In this document: piece by piece, positions 17,728 through 25,735 of the stretch
Position numbering within the stretch: the first letter of the stretch is position 1
How the letters are laid out: the number at the start of each line of letters is the position of its first letter
Origin: Luteitalea sp.
GTDB lineage: Bacteria > Acidobacteriota > Vicinamibacteria > Vicinamibacterales > Vicinamibacteraceae
Length of the DNA stretch: 64,000 nucleotides
Direction of reading: 5' to 3'
Assembly (NCBI GenBank): GCA_009377495.1
Contig: WHTZ01000028.1
Coordinates: 1-64,000 of the forward strand
Notes under the pieces: model-generated
What the model was told of the DNA's origin: nothing
Databases searched by the model: none
The model's input: the letters and a program-made list of their open reading frames with translations, nothing else
Translations under genes and position numbers: made by a program

Positions 17728-18447
17728 TCACGCTTTCTTCGGCTGAGAGGGCCGGAGCTCCACGCGACTCGGTAGACTGCGCGTCGGGTGCTCCACGAGA
17801 TCGAGGATGACCTGCGCCACGTCCTCCGCTGCGAGCTTCCAGTCTGCCCCTTTCTCGTCACGACCGGAGAACCCCGTGCGCACGGACCCGGGCGCAACCA
17901 CCGCCACGCGAATCCCGTCATAGCGCACTTCCTGCATCAGCGCCTCGGTGAACGCGTCGAGGCCCGCTTTGCTCGCGCAGTACGCGGCACCTCCCTTGAA
18001 CGCGTTGATCCCGGCCAAGCTGCTGATGTTGATGATCCAGCCGCCGCCTCTCTGCCGCATCTGCGGAATCGCAGCGTGGCAGCAATGAAACACGCCGGTC
18101 AGATTGGTGCCGACAACCAGGTTCCAATCGTCCGTCGAGAGATCTGCAACGTCGCCGAACCGGCCAATCCCCGCGTTGTTGACGAGGATGTCGAGACCGC
18201 CGAATGCCCGGATAGCGGTCTCGACGAGCCGTGCTGTGTCCTGCGGGCTCTGAACGTCCGCACGCACCGCCTCGACCCTGCCATCGCCCAGCGCTCGCCG
18301 CGCGGCGCTGAGCGGCTCTTCGTGCAACGCGCTGATCACAGTGGCGGCGCCGCGGTCGACAAGGGCCTTAGCCGTGGCGAGACCAATGCCTCGCGATCCG
18401 CCCGTCACGATTGCTACTTTCCCGGAAAGGGAATTGTCACGAGTCAT
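17728..18447 (-). CDS. Short-chain dehydrogenase/reductase
   Basis: 239 residues of classical SDR. The cofactor loop is VTGGSRGIG, followed by NNAG, and the catalytic Ser is in INISSLAG with YCASK. The end (VAQVILDLVEHPTRSLPSRVELRPS) is like that of 3-oxoacyl-ACP-reductase-like SDRs of unknown substrate. The gene is convergent with the PLP dehydratase, with only 4 bp between the stops. Confidence 0.9.
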   Translation of the reverse strand: MTRDNSLSGKVAIVTGGSRGIGLATAKALVDRGAATVISALHEEPLSAARRALGDGRVEAVRADVQSPQDTARLVETAIRAFGGLDILVNNAGIGRFGDVADLSTDDWNLVVGTNLTGVFHCCHAAIPQMRQRGGGWIINISSLAGINAFKGGAAYCASKAGLDAFTEALMQEVRYDGIRVAVVAPGSVRTGFSGRDEKGADWKLAAEDVAQVILDLVEHPTRSLPSRVELRPSQPKKA

Positions 18448-18477
18448 GTCTACAGATTACTTGAGGATGGCGGTTAA

Positions 18478-18515
18478 AAGGGGCGCCCTACAAGAGGGGC
18501 GCCCTACCGTGACCT
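18478..18515. repeat. Palindromic GC-rich repeat (REP-like)
   Basis: Two GGGGCGCCCTAC half-units in a row, the same GGGCGCCCTA motif as in the larger palindromic clusters (42.8, 46.5, 52.4 and 59.2 kb). Confidence 0.6.
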
Positions 18516-18571
18516 CTGCGTCTCTGCACCCGGCACCTCTGCACCCTGCACTGCTACAATCGCGCTACTCT

Positions 18572-19426
18572 ATGTCCCTCGCGGTCGTCCTCGGCGCCGG
18601 CGATCTGGGTGGCACCCTGGCACACGAGCTTGCGCGGCGTGACCGATTCTGCGAGGTCCGCCTTGTCGACGCGGCCGAGCGCGTGGCGGCCGGCAAGGCC
18701 CTCGACATTTGCCAGGCCGGTCCTGTCGAGGGCTTCCGCACTCGGGTGGTGGGAACCGGAGACGACCGAGCGGTTGCAGGCGGAAGCGTGGTGCTGCTCG
18801 CCGATGCGGCTGGCCCACGGCCGGGCGAGTGGCAAGGTGAAGCGGGGTTGGATCGGTTGTGCCGCGCGTTGAGGGTCAATCCGCGCGTGCCGATCGTGTG
18901 CGCGGGCCCGGCCGCGGCGTGGCTGGTGGAACGCGGTGTGGCAGAGCTCGGCATCCCGCGCGCCGCGATCGTCGGCTCGGCCCCTGCGGCACTCGCGGCT
19001 GCCGTAACCGCGATCGTAGCCTTGGAAGCCCGCGTCTCTCCGCAGCACGTGGAGCTGCTGCTCGCGGGACGACCACCCGATCGCCTCGTGATCGCATGGG
19101 AGGAAGCGTCGATTGCCGGAGGGCGGCCCTCGTCTGTGCTCAAGGCTAACGTGCTGGCGCGGATCCGCGCACGGGTGCCGCATCTCTGGCCACCAGGGCC
19201 GTACGCGCTGGCGGCCGCCGCCGCCTGCGTTGCAGAAGCGCTCCAGCATGGGACCCGCCAGCAGTTGATTTGCTTCGCCGCGCTCGACGACGAAACCGGC
19301 GGCCGCGGTCGCGTCTCAGCGGTGCCCGTCCGGTTCAAGGTTGGCGCGGTTGCCGAGATCAGCCTGCCGGCACTCAGCACCGCCGAATACATCGCGTTCC
19401 AGAACGCGCTGACGAGCACCAGATGA
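18572..19426 (+). CDS. Malate/lactate dehydrogenase homologue lacking the active site
   Basis: About 284 residues from ATG 18572. The N-terminal half is clearly of the malate dehydrogenase family: VLGAGDLGGTLAHELA, VRLVDAAERVAAGKALDI and QAGPVEGF. In the C-terminal half the usual LD-x-x-R catalytic segment is replaced by SAPAALAAAVTAIVALEAR and the GEHG histidine loop by LLAGRPPDRLVIAWEE. It is therefore unlikely to reduce oxaloacetate. It overlaps the next gene by ATGA, so it is translationally coupled to a CNNM/CBS membrane protein. A regulatory or ligand-binding role is a guess. Confidence 0.8.
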   Translation: MSLAVVLGAGDLGGTLAHELARRDRFCEVRLVDAAERVAAGKALDICQAGPVEGFRTRVVGTGDDRAVAGGSVVLLADAAGPRPGEWQGEAGLDRLCRALRVNPRVPIVCAGPAAAWLVERGVAELGIPRAAIVGSAPAALAAAVTAIVALEARVSPQHVELLLAGRPPDRLVIAWEEASIAGGRPSSVLKANVLARIRARVPHLWPPGPYALAAAAACVAEALQHGTRQQLICFAALDDETGGRGRVSAVPVRFKVGAVAEISLPALSTAEYIAFQNALTSTR

Positions 19427-20451
19427 GCGTTGTCGACGCATTCGTCGTCTTCGTGCTCATTGGTGTCAACGCGCTGTATGTAGCCGCCGAGTTCGCGGCG
19501 GTCAGCACCAGGCGCAGCCGGATTCGACAGCTTGCCGAGGAGGGGCACCGCCTTGCGGTCCGTCTGCTCCCGGTGCTCGAGAGCCCCCAGCGGCTGGATC
19601 GCTACATTGCCACGAGCCAGGTTGGCATTACGCTCTCGAGCCTCGTGATGGGCGCGTACGGCCAGGCGACGATTGCGGTGGACCTCGCTCCGCACGTCGA
19701 GAGCTGGCTTGGCTTGGACGCCATCGCAGCGCGGTCCGTCTCCTCGGTGGGCGTCCTGCTCGTGCTCACGGCGTTCCAGGTCGTCGTCGGCGAGCTGATG
19801 CCGAAGTCGATTGCGCTGCAATACCCGACGCCGCTCGCCCTCGGCACCTACTGGCCAATGCGCTGGACGTTAGGGGCGCTCGGCTGGTTCATCAACTTCC
19901 TGAACGGTAGCGGCCTGCTCCTCCTCAGGCTGCTGCGGAGACCCGACGCCGGGCACCGCCACATCCACTCACCGGAAGAGATTGAGCTGCTGATTGCCGA
20001 AAGCCGCGACGGCGGGCTTCTGGAGCCAGACGAGCACGTCCGTCTCCAGCGCGCGTTGCGCTTCAGTCTACGCACGGCGCGTCAACTGATGATCCCGCGC
20101 GATCGCGTGGTTGCGCTCGATGTGCGGACACCGATCAACGACGTGTATGCGCGCGCCATCGCGAGCCCGTACACACGGTTTCCGGTGTTCGAGGGATCGC
20201 TGGACCACGTCATCGGCATCCTCAACTCGAAGCCGCTCCTGCTCAGGTGGCTGGCGGGCCGACCGGTGAGCGATCTTCGGGAAGTCCTGCGACCACCACT
20301 GTTCGTGAACGAGCGCCTCACGGGCGATCGGCTTGTCGCGCTACTCAGCGAGCGACGAACGCACCAAGCGATCGTCCAGGATGAGGCTGGATGCGTGGTC
20401 GGTGTCGTGTCGCTCGAATACTTGTTGAGGGAGTTACTGACGCCAGCCTAA
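19423..20451 (+). CDS. CNNM (DUF21)/CBS-domain membrane protein, short form
   Basis: 342 residues from ATG 19423. The N-terminal DUF21/CNNM transmembrane domain includes YVAAEFAAVSTRRSRIRQL, DRYIATSQVGITLSSL and VVVGELMPKSIAL. A CBS pair follows (about 210-340), with RQLMIPRDRVVALDV and YTRFPVFEG. It lacks the C-terminal CorC/HlyC domain of its downstream paralogue. The family is linked to magnesium or cobalt export. The gene overlaps the preceding one by 4 bp and a full-length paralogue follows. Confidence 0.9.
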   Translation: MSVVDAFVVFVLIGVNALYVAAEFAAVSTRRSRIRQLAEEGHRLAVRLLPVLESPQRLDRYIATSQVGITLSSLVMGAYGQATIAVDLAPHVESWLGLDAIAARSVSSVGVLLVLTAFQVVVGELMPKSIALQYPTPLALGTYWPMRWTLGALGWFINFLNGSGLLLLRLLRRPDAGHRHIHSPEEIELLIAESRDGGLLEPDEHVRLQRALRFSLRTARQLMIPRDRVVALDVRTPINDVYARAIASPYTRFPVFEGSLDHVIGILNSKPLLLRWLAGRPVSDLREVLRPPLFVNERLTGDRLVALLSERRTHQAIVQDEAGCVVGVVSLEYLLRELLTPA

Positions 20452-20485
20452 GTGCGCACCGACGAGACGATACGTACAACCGCCT

Positions 20486-21781
20486 ATGCTGACCGCGCTC
20501 CTCATCATCCTCGCCCTCGTCGTGCTGAACGGTCTGTTCGTTGCCGCCGAGTTCGCGATCGTGGGGGCGCCGCGCGCCGCAATCGAACGCCGCGCGCTGG
20601 CGGGACAGCGTCTCGCGCAGGTCGTGCACCGGGTGCTCGACGTACCGCAGCGGCAGGATCGCTACATTGCGACCGCGCAGCTCGGGATCACCGTCGCCAG
20701 CTTGGGCCTGGGCATGTACGGCGAGCACGTGCTGGCGGACTGGATTCTGCGTCAGCTCGGGGCCTCCGGCGCACCGCACTACATCGCGGCTCACTCGGTG
20801 GCCAGCGCCATCGCCGTGTCGCTGCTCACCTACCTCCACATCGTCGTGGGCGAGATGGTGCCGAAGTCGATCGCGCTGCAGCGGGCAGAGCACACGGTCC
20901 TCTGGATCACGCCGCCCATCCTGTGGATGCAGTATGCATGCTACCCGGTCGTCGTTGGGCTGAACGAGCTTGGCAATCTGCTCCTGAAGGCGCTCGGTCT
21001 CCAGCGCCAGGCGGGCACTCGAGAGCACCTCTACTCAACTGAAGAGCTGGAGCTCGTCGTGCGCGAAAGCGAGGCGGGGGGGTTGCTACGTGCCGAATCG
21101 GGACGGATCCTCCGAGAGCTCTTCGACTTTGGCGAGCTCACGGCACGGGAGGTCATGACACCACGGGTGCAGATCGCCGGCTTGCCGCTGGGCGCAGAAC
21201 CGTCGGTCATGAGAGCGTTCGTGGCGGAGCATCGTTACAGTCGATATCCGGTTTACGGCGAGGACCTCGACGAAATCATGGGCATGGTGCACCTCAAGGA
21301 TCTCATCGTGGCGTGCGAGCGGGACACACCGCTTACGGCCAGCACCGCGAGCCCAATGCCGTACGTGCCGGAAACGGCGCCGCTTGGCAGTGTGATCGAC
21401 GTGCTCCGAAAAGAAGAAACTCACATGGCGCTCGTCATCGACGAGCATGGTGGGACAGCGGGGCTGGTAACACTCTCGGATCTGTTCGACGAGGTGATCG
21501 GCGAGATCGAGGAGCGACCGAGCATCTCGCGTGACTATCTCGGCCGCCTCCACGTGAAAGGCACGGTGCGGGTCGAAGAAGTGGGCGAGCAGCTCGGCGT
21601 CTCCCTCGAGCACCCCGACGTTGACAGCGTCAGCGGTCTCGTCCTGACAGTGTTGGGGCGCCCGCCGCGTGTTGGTGACCGTGTCGAGTACGAAAGCGTC
21701 CGCTTCGACGTCACGGCAACGGAAGGCCACGGCGTGAGTGAGTGCATCGCGGCTGTTGCCAACCAACAAACGAAATTTTGA
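20486..21781 (+). CDS. CNNM/CBS/CorC_HlyC hemolysin-family membrane protein
   Basis: 431 residues. The DUF21 domain (LFVAAEFAIVGAPRAAIERR, DRYIATAQLGITVAS, VVGEMVPKSIALQ) is followed by two CBS repeats (VMTPRVQIAGL, YSRYPVYGEDLDEIMGMVH, MALVIDEHGGTAGLVTLSD, DLFDEVIGEIEE). A C-terminal CorC/HlyC FAD-like domain ends with VTATEGHGVSE. It is predicted to act in divalent-metal (Mg/Co) homeostasis at the inner membrane. It is paralogous to the preceding shorter gene, probably by tandem duplication, and likely in the same operon. Confidence 0.92.
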   Translation: MLTALLIILALVVLNGLFVAAEFAIVGAPRAAIERRALAGQRLAQVVHRVLDVPQRQDRYIATAQLGITVASLGLGMYGEHVLADWILRQLGASGAPHYIAAHSVASAIAVSLLTYLHIVVGEMVPKSIALQRAEHTVLWITPPILWMQYACYPVVVGLNELGNLLLKALGLQRQAGTREHLYSTEELELVVRESEAGGLLRAESGRILRELFDFGELTAREVMTPRVQIAGLPLGAEPSVMRAFVAEHRYSRYPVYGEDLDEIMGMVHLKDLIVACERDTPLTASTASPMPYVPETAPLGSVIDVLRKEETHMALVIDEHGGTAGLVTLSDLFDEVIGEIEERPSISRDYLGRLHVKGTVRVEEVGEQLGVSLEHPDVDSVSGLVLTVLGRPPRVGDRVEYESVRFDVTATEGHGVSECIAAVANQQTKF

Positions 21782-21789
21782 GCACGTAG

Positions 21790-21812
21790 CGCGGAGCCTT
21801 TTAGGCCCCGCG
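21790..21812. terminator. Possible bidirectional terminator
   Basis: The imperfect stem CGCGGAGCC / GGCCCCGCG (loop TTTTA) lies between the convergent CNNM gene and ECF sigma gene. It lacks a good T-tract. Confidence 0.3.
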
Positions 21813-21818
21813 TCACGG

Positions 21819-22433
21819 TCAGGCGGCTCTATGTAGGACGAGACCGTCGCTGAAGTCAGCCAGACGCTCGCGCAGGATCAACCGGCCCCGGTGGAGCCGC
21901 GACTTGAGCGTCTGGGTGTTCACACGGAGCAGGCGACTCGCTTCTTCGGTGGACAGGCCCTGAATATCGCGCAGAATGACGGGTCGCCTGTAGATTGGCG
22001 GGAGATCGCTGACTGCGGCACGCAGTCGGTCGCGGAGCTCGCGACGGAGCACCGCTTCGTCTCCGAGCGCTGACCAGTCGGTCGCCTCCAGCAACCGTGG
22101 CCGCCCCTGCTCCCGATCGACCGGTAGCTCAGCGGAAACCTCGGCCGGGCGGGCGAACTTGCCGTTCCTAAGGCGCGACATCGCCGTGTTGTAGGTGATG
22201 CGATAAATCCAGGATGAGAGCGCAGCATCGCCCCGGAACGCGCGAATCTTACGAAAGACCTTCAACAATACGTCTTGCGCAATCTCCTCTGCGTCTTCGT
22301 GGTTCTTGGTGTAGCGAAACGCCAGTTGGTAAATCTTCGCACCGTAGTTGTCGGCAAGCTCAGCTACTGCGTTACCGTCCTCTGCCCGAAGCCGGCCGAC
22401 CAACGTTCTCTCGGACCGCGGATAGTCGTCCAT
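21819..22433 (-). CDS. ECF-type RNA polymerase sigma factor
   Basis: About 204 residues from ATG 22433, which has GGAGGGG upstream. Region 2 is DAEEIAQDVLLKVFRKI followed by SSWIYRITYNTAMSRLR; region 4 is LPPIYRRPVILRDIQGLST then VNTQTLKSRLHRGR. This is a RpoE-like group IV sigma factor. An anti-sigma gene would be expected next to it. The upstream gene on the same strand is an unrecognised protein, and none with an obvious zinc-binding anti-sigma motif is seen. Confidence 0.93.
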   Translation of the reverse strand: MDDYPRSERTLVGRLRAEDGNAVAELADNYGAKIYQLAFRYTKNHEDAEEIAQDVLLKVFRKIRAFRGDAALSSWIYRITYNTAMSRLRNGKFARPAEVSAELPVDREQGRPRLLEATDWSALGDEAVLRRELRDRLRAAVSDLPPIYRRPVILRDIQGLSTEEASRLLRVNTQTLKSRLHRGRLILRERLADFSDGLVLHRAA

Positions 22434-22489
22434 GACCCCTCCAGTCAACAGGAACACCGGAGGGACTCGCTTTATTCCCGGGGGCGCGG

Positions 22490-22556
22490 GTGACACGGTG
22501 AGGGGTGAGAAGGTGACAAGGTGACAGGGTCACCCTCCCACCTTGTCACCCTCCCG
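22490..22556. repeat. GGTGACA repeat forming a hairpin
   Basis: GGTGACAAGGTG (22512-22523) and CACCTTGTCACC (22539-22550) give a perfect 12-bp stem with a 15-nt loop. Its sequence is another version of the 7-mer style repeats. It lies between the sigma gene and the 3' end of the upstream hypothetical gene. Confidence 0.65.
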
Positions 22557-22970
22557 AGCGTCCGGCGCGGGCCGACCAGCACGCAGGAATTCCTCGATGG
22601 GCCCGGTGTCGAGTGGTGCCCGACCCGCGGCGCAGTCCTCGGAGGCATCCGGACCGCTGTTTGCCCGAACCGTGCACGCCCCACGGACGATCTGAAACGC
22701 GCGCTTCAGCTCGTCGAGGCCCACGGTCGTCGCTCCTACGTGGCTGCCAAAGAAGTCGGCAAAGGCGCCAATATGACGGGCATTGTCCCGCATTCGCTGG
22801 CCGTGGTCGGCCCACCGCTTCCTGCCATCACGACAGTCCAGGATTTGCTCGAAATTCGGACGAAGCCACCCGACGAGGGTGTCCAGAGCCAACTCGTCAA
22901 TCGGCAACCGACACGCGGCGCGCAGCTCCACGACGCACTGTTTGACGGCGATGTCCGACATTTTCCTCAT
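22530..22970 (-). CDS. Hypothetical protein upstream of the ECF sigma gene
   Basis: A 146-residue frame (or 143 from an in-frame ATG at 22961) with a natural-looking composition: SDIAVKQCVVELRAACRLP, ALDTLVGWLRPNFEQILDC, ADFFGSHVGATTVGLDEL. No domain is recognised. The last eight or so residues (REGDKVGG) are encoded by the GGTGACA repeat, so the original end may have been lost. It lies on the same strand as the sigma factor about 100 bp upstream, which would fit a linked regulator, but nothing in the sequence shows that. A frame on the other strand overlaps it and looks like a shadow. Confidence 0.5.
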   Translation of the reverse strand: MRKMSDIAVKQCVVELRAACRLPIDELALDTLVGWLRPNFEQILDCRDGRKRWADHGQRMRDNARHIGAFADFFGSHVGATTVGLDELKRAFQIVRGACTVRANSGPDASEDCAAGRAPLDTGPIEEFLRAGRPAPDAREGDKVGG

Positions 22971-23176
22971 GGCACCATCCCCGAAGTGTTGAACGCGCTT
23001 TGGCCTGATGCGGCACGATGACGCGCACGACGCGCGGGCCGTGACGCGGTTTCACGAGAGAATGCCGCCGCCGAAGCGCTTGGTGTACCGGGAGATGCTC
23101 GTGCGAATCGCCAAGCAGGAGAGGTGTGCCAACGCGGCACACGTGTGCGCGCCCGATCCGCGCGCCACGCGAGAGG

Positions 23177-23234
23177 TAGCCCTGATCCCTGATCCCTAAT
23201 CCCTGCTGACCCCTGACCCCTGACCCCTGACCCC
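23177..23234. repeat. 7-mer repeat tract (TGATCCC/TGACCCC)
   Basis: Eight or so units in one orientation, overlapping the end of lipB, whose last residues (GVRGQGSGVSRD) they encode. Confidence 0.75.
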
Positions 23235-23882
23235 TTGTTCGGCCCGGTCGAACACGTCGCAGAAGTGATGAATACACGCCTCCTCGACCTCGGCCATCGC
23301 CACGGGTTGGCCGAGGAGCTGCTCGAGTGACGTCGCACCCCGATCGGCGATGCCACAGGGGACGATAAGGTCGAAATAGTCGAGGTCGGTTGACACGTTG
23401 AACGCAAACCCGTGGCTCGTGACCCAGCGGGAAATCCGGACCCCAATAGCGGCCAGCTTCTGCTGGTCAACCCAAACCCCCGTCAAGCCAGGCACGCGAT
23501 CCGCGCGGACACCGAAATCCGCCGCGGTGCGGATCAGCACTTCCTCGACGTCGCGCACGTAGCGATGGACGTCCTGTCGATCCGGCTTGAGATCGATCAC
23601 CGGATAGCCAACGAGCTGGCCGGGACCGTGATAGGTCACGTCACCACCGCGCCCGGCGTCATGAATGCTCACGCCGAGAGCCGCGAGGTCCTCGTCCGAG
23701 GCCACGATGTGCTCCCGCGACTGGCGCGCCTTCACACCGAGCGTAATGACGTGCGGATGCTGCAAGAGCAGCAGCGTATCCGGCACGAGCGCCAAGCGCC
23801 GGTCGCCGGCAAGACGCTGCTGGAGCGCGAGGCCTTCTGCGTAGGCCATGACGCCGAGGCGTTGCACGTGGAGTGGCGACAT
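23196..23882 (-). CDS. lipB: Octanoyl-[ACP]:protein N-octanoyltransferase
   Basis: Transfers octanoyl from ACP to lipoyl domains, the first step of lipoate assembly. It is 228 residues. The family signature RGGDVTYHGPGQLVGYP is present, with the lysine region KLAAIGVRISRWVTSHGFAFN and the catalytic cysteine in LIVPCGI. The C-terminal dozen residues are repeat-encoded. lipA is not adjacent. A 2-oxo-acid dehydrogenase complex whose E2 needs lipoylation lies a few kilobases upstream on the same strand, which fits the role. Confidence 0.95.
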   Translation of the reverse strand: MSPLHVQRLGVMAYAEGLALQQRLAGDRRLALVPDTLLLLQHPHVITLGVKARQSREHIVASDEDLAALGVSIHDAGRGGDVTYHGPGQLVGYPVIDLKPDRQDVHRYVRDVEEVLIRTAADFGVRADRVPGLTGVWVDQQKLAAIGVRISRWVTSHGFAFNVSTDLDYFDLIVPCGIADRGATSLEQLLGQPVAMAEVEEACIHHFCDVFDRAEQGVRGQGSGVSRD

Positions 23883-23884
23883 GA

Positions 23885-24084
23885 AGGGGCCAGGGCAAAA
23901 GAAGGGGTCAGGTGCCAGGGGTCAGGTCTCAGGTCTCAGGGATCAGGGATCAGGGATCAGGGCCGGTTGTAGCATCTTCCAGCGGAACGGGCCATATATC
24001 ACCTGGGCAGAGTGTACTCCTCGAAGTTCCTACCAGCCCTGATCCCTCTGAACCTGATCCCTACTGGCCCCTGACCCCTGACCC
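23885..24084. repeat. 7-mer repeat element, inverted pair
   Basis: GGGGTCA, GGTCTCA and GGGATCA units on the left and TGATCCC, TGACCCC units on the right enclose a segment ending CGAAGTTCCTACCAGCCC. That segment matches, inverted, the centre of the element near 5760 and, in the same orientation, that near 63215. Confidence 0.75.
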
Positions 24085-24086
24085 CT

Positions 24087-25484
24087 TCACGTGTGGCACC
24101 GAGAGCGCGCGAAGAAGAGAAGGCGCCGTCCGCCGGCCAGCGGCTGGTGTGCCAGCAGGTCGAAGCGCGCCGTCAGCTCGCGCTCGAAGGTCGGTAGGTC
24201 GTAGTCGGCGTGCTGTCGCGGATCCTTGAAGCGGAGCAGCCGCTCCACCATCGGGTCGTCGCGCGTCACGAACTCGATGATGAGGTGCGGCGCAAGCGTC
24301 GCGAGCCAGTCCAGGAGCGCGCGCAGGGGGATGTTGGCCCCAATGGCGAGGTGGTGCACGAGCGCCAACGCCAGCACGAGGTCGGGTTGGCCGCGGCGCT
24401 CGAGGCGCAGCCGCTCTTCGCTGTTCCACCCTTGACTGGGCGACGGGTCCGCGAGGTTGACCACGAGCGGCAGCACGTTGGTCACACCGCGGCGCCTGTG
24501 CTCGATGAACATCGCATCGACCACGACGCGATCGGCATCGAAGGCAACGACGTACTCAGCCACCTCCGCCGCAAGGCGCGCGTAGACACCTTGATTGGCT
24601 CCCAGGTCCCAGACGTGCCCCCAGCGGCCGCGGCCCAGGGCCGCGCGGACAAACTGTTGCTTCGCCGCCTGGTCGTGATCCTCGTAGCCGGGCGCACGCG
24701 CATAGCCGGCCCAGGCGCTCCGCGTTGCCGGCCGCGCCAGCCGGCCCACCAGGCGTTGCAGCTTCCGCACGTTGGTTTGGATGAGCGCCTTCCCGAACCC
24801 GCCCGCGGCGATCTCCGTCCGCAGGCTGCGCGAAGCCGACTCGAACCGCCGCTGGCTCAGCGCGTGCAGATGCACGTGGCTGAAGACACCGGGCTTCAGG
24901 AGCGCACGCCCCCCGAGCAGGCGACGCATCTCCTCAGCCGGAATGCCATCGATCCGCCCGCGCAACCACGGCTGAAACGCCACTCCCCGGTACGCCTCCA
25001 GCAGGAGCGGGTAGAGGCCAAGCTCACAGAATTGCCGATAACCCACCCACGGCTCGCCCGGCGCGAGCGGCGCAAACGACAGTACGTCCACGAAGACCGG
25101 CTGCACCCCTCGCCACTGGACGTTGTAGGCCGTGCCGTCCTTGAGGACCAGATCCTCCTCGAGCGCCGCCGCCAGCAGATCGAGCTGCAGCCGCGTCGCC
25201 TCACGGAGCATCTCGAAGCTCCACTCGTAGGGGTACGAAACGAACGGGATCCGCTCGTGACGCAGCACGAGGGCCCACGCGCCGTCGAGCCCCGCCGGGG
25301 CCGGGGCCCGCGTGGTCCCGACCACGCGTCCTTCGGCGAGGGCGCGCTGCCAGAACCGCGTGCGCTCGATGCGCGTCCACTCGTCGGCCGCGTGCGCAGA
25401 GAGCGCGCGGAACACCTCGCCGTCGTGATAGAAAACCCGAGCGCTCGCGTCGCGGAAGGATCCCCGTTCGAACTCAACGGGCAT
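24087..25484 (-). CDS. Class I SAM-dependent methyltransferase
   Basis: About 465 residues from ATG 25484 (MPVEFERGSFRD). The N-terminal part of about 250 residues contains VSYPYEWSFEML and KDGTAYNVQWRG. The Rossmann methyltransferase domain follows, with motif I VWDLGANQGVYARLAAE, the acidic strand end VVAFDAD, and LVLALALVHHLA. It resembles the nodulation NoeA-like/methyltransferase-like proteins; the substrate is unknown. Its start overlaps the end of a small membrane-protein gene by 11 bp, so the two are coupled. Confidence 0.85.
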   Translation of the reverse strand: MPVEFERGSFRDASARVFYHDGEVFRALSAHAADEWTRIERTRFWQRALAEGRVVGTTRAPAPAGLDGAWALVLRHERIPFVSYPYEWSFEMLREATRLQLDLLAAALEEDLVLKDGTAYNVQWRGVQPVFVDVLSFAPLAPGEPWVGYRQFCELGLYPLLLEAYRGVAFQPWLRGRIDGIPAEEMRRLLGGRALLKPGVFSHVHLHALSQRRFESASRSLRTEIAAGGFGKALIQTNVRKLQRLVGRLARPATRSAWAGYARAPGYEDHDQAAKQQFVRAALGRGRWGHVWDLGANQGVYARLAAEVAEYVVAFDADRVVVDAMFIEHRRRGVTNVLPLVVNLADPSPSQGWNSEERLRLERRGQPDLVLALALVHHLAIGANIPLRALLDWLATLAPHLIIEFVTRDDPMVERLLRFKDPRQHADYDLPTFERELTARFDLLAHQPLAGGRRLLFFARSRCHT

Positions 25485-25689
25485 CGTCGACCGGTGCGCT
25501 CTCCAGCTCGTCAGCCGGGGGAGGCACCTCGCCGGACGTGGTCCCGCGGACACGGGTGATGACACGGTGCCATAGCAGCCGTGCCGCGACAGCCAGCCCC
25601 GCGAGCCCACCCAAGATGATCTGCAACACCAAGCTGCCGGCGGATGGGTCGATGTAGGCGATGAGGGCCAGCCATATGTGCTCCGACAT
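25474..25689 (-). CDS. Small membrane protein
   Basis: 71 residues from ATG 25689. The pattern AYIDPSAGSLVLQIILGGLAG followed by a basic segment (RLLWHRVITRVR) matches a common small one-helix protein, with the conserved DPxxGS-LLQ motif, found next to sugar- or phosphate-modifying enzymes. The C-terminus is polar and acidic. It is translationally coupled to the methyltransferase downstream. The function is unknown. Confidence 0.75.
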   Translation of the reverse strand: MSEHIWLALIAYIDPSAGSLVLQIILGGLAGLAVAARLLWHRVITRVRGTTSGEVPPPADELESAPVDDAR

Positions 25690-25735
25690 GTCACGTGATT
25701 GTAACGTTGTCAGCAATAACCGAAAAGCTCAGCAA

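Noticed and set aside
23008..23199. Small plus-strand frame upstream of the lipB end
   Set aside because: 63 codons with its last part in the repeat tract, no clear ribosome binding site and no recognised similarity; not enough to call a gene.
24210..25559. A 449-codon open frame on the plus strand opposite the methyltransferase
   Set aside because: Shadow of the methyltransferase gene; no motif or start signal.
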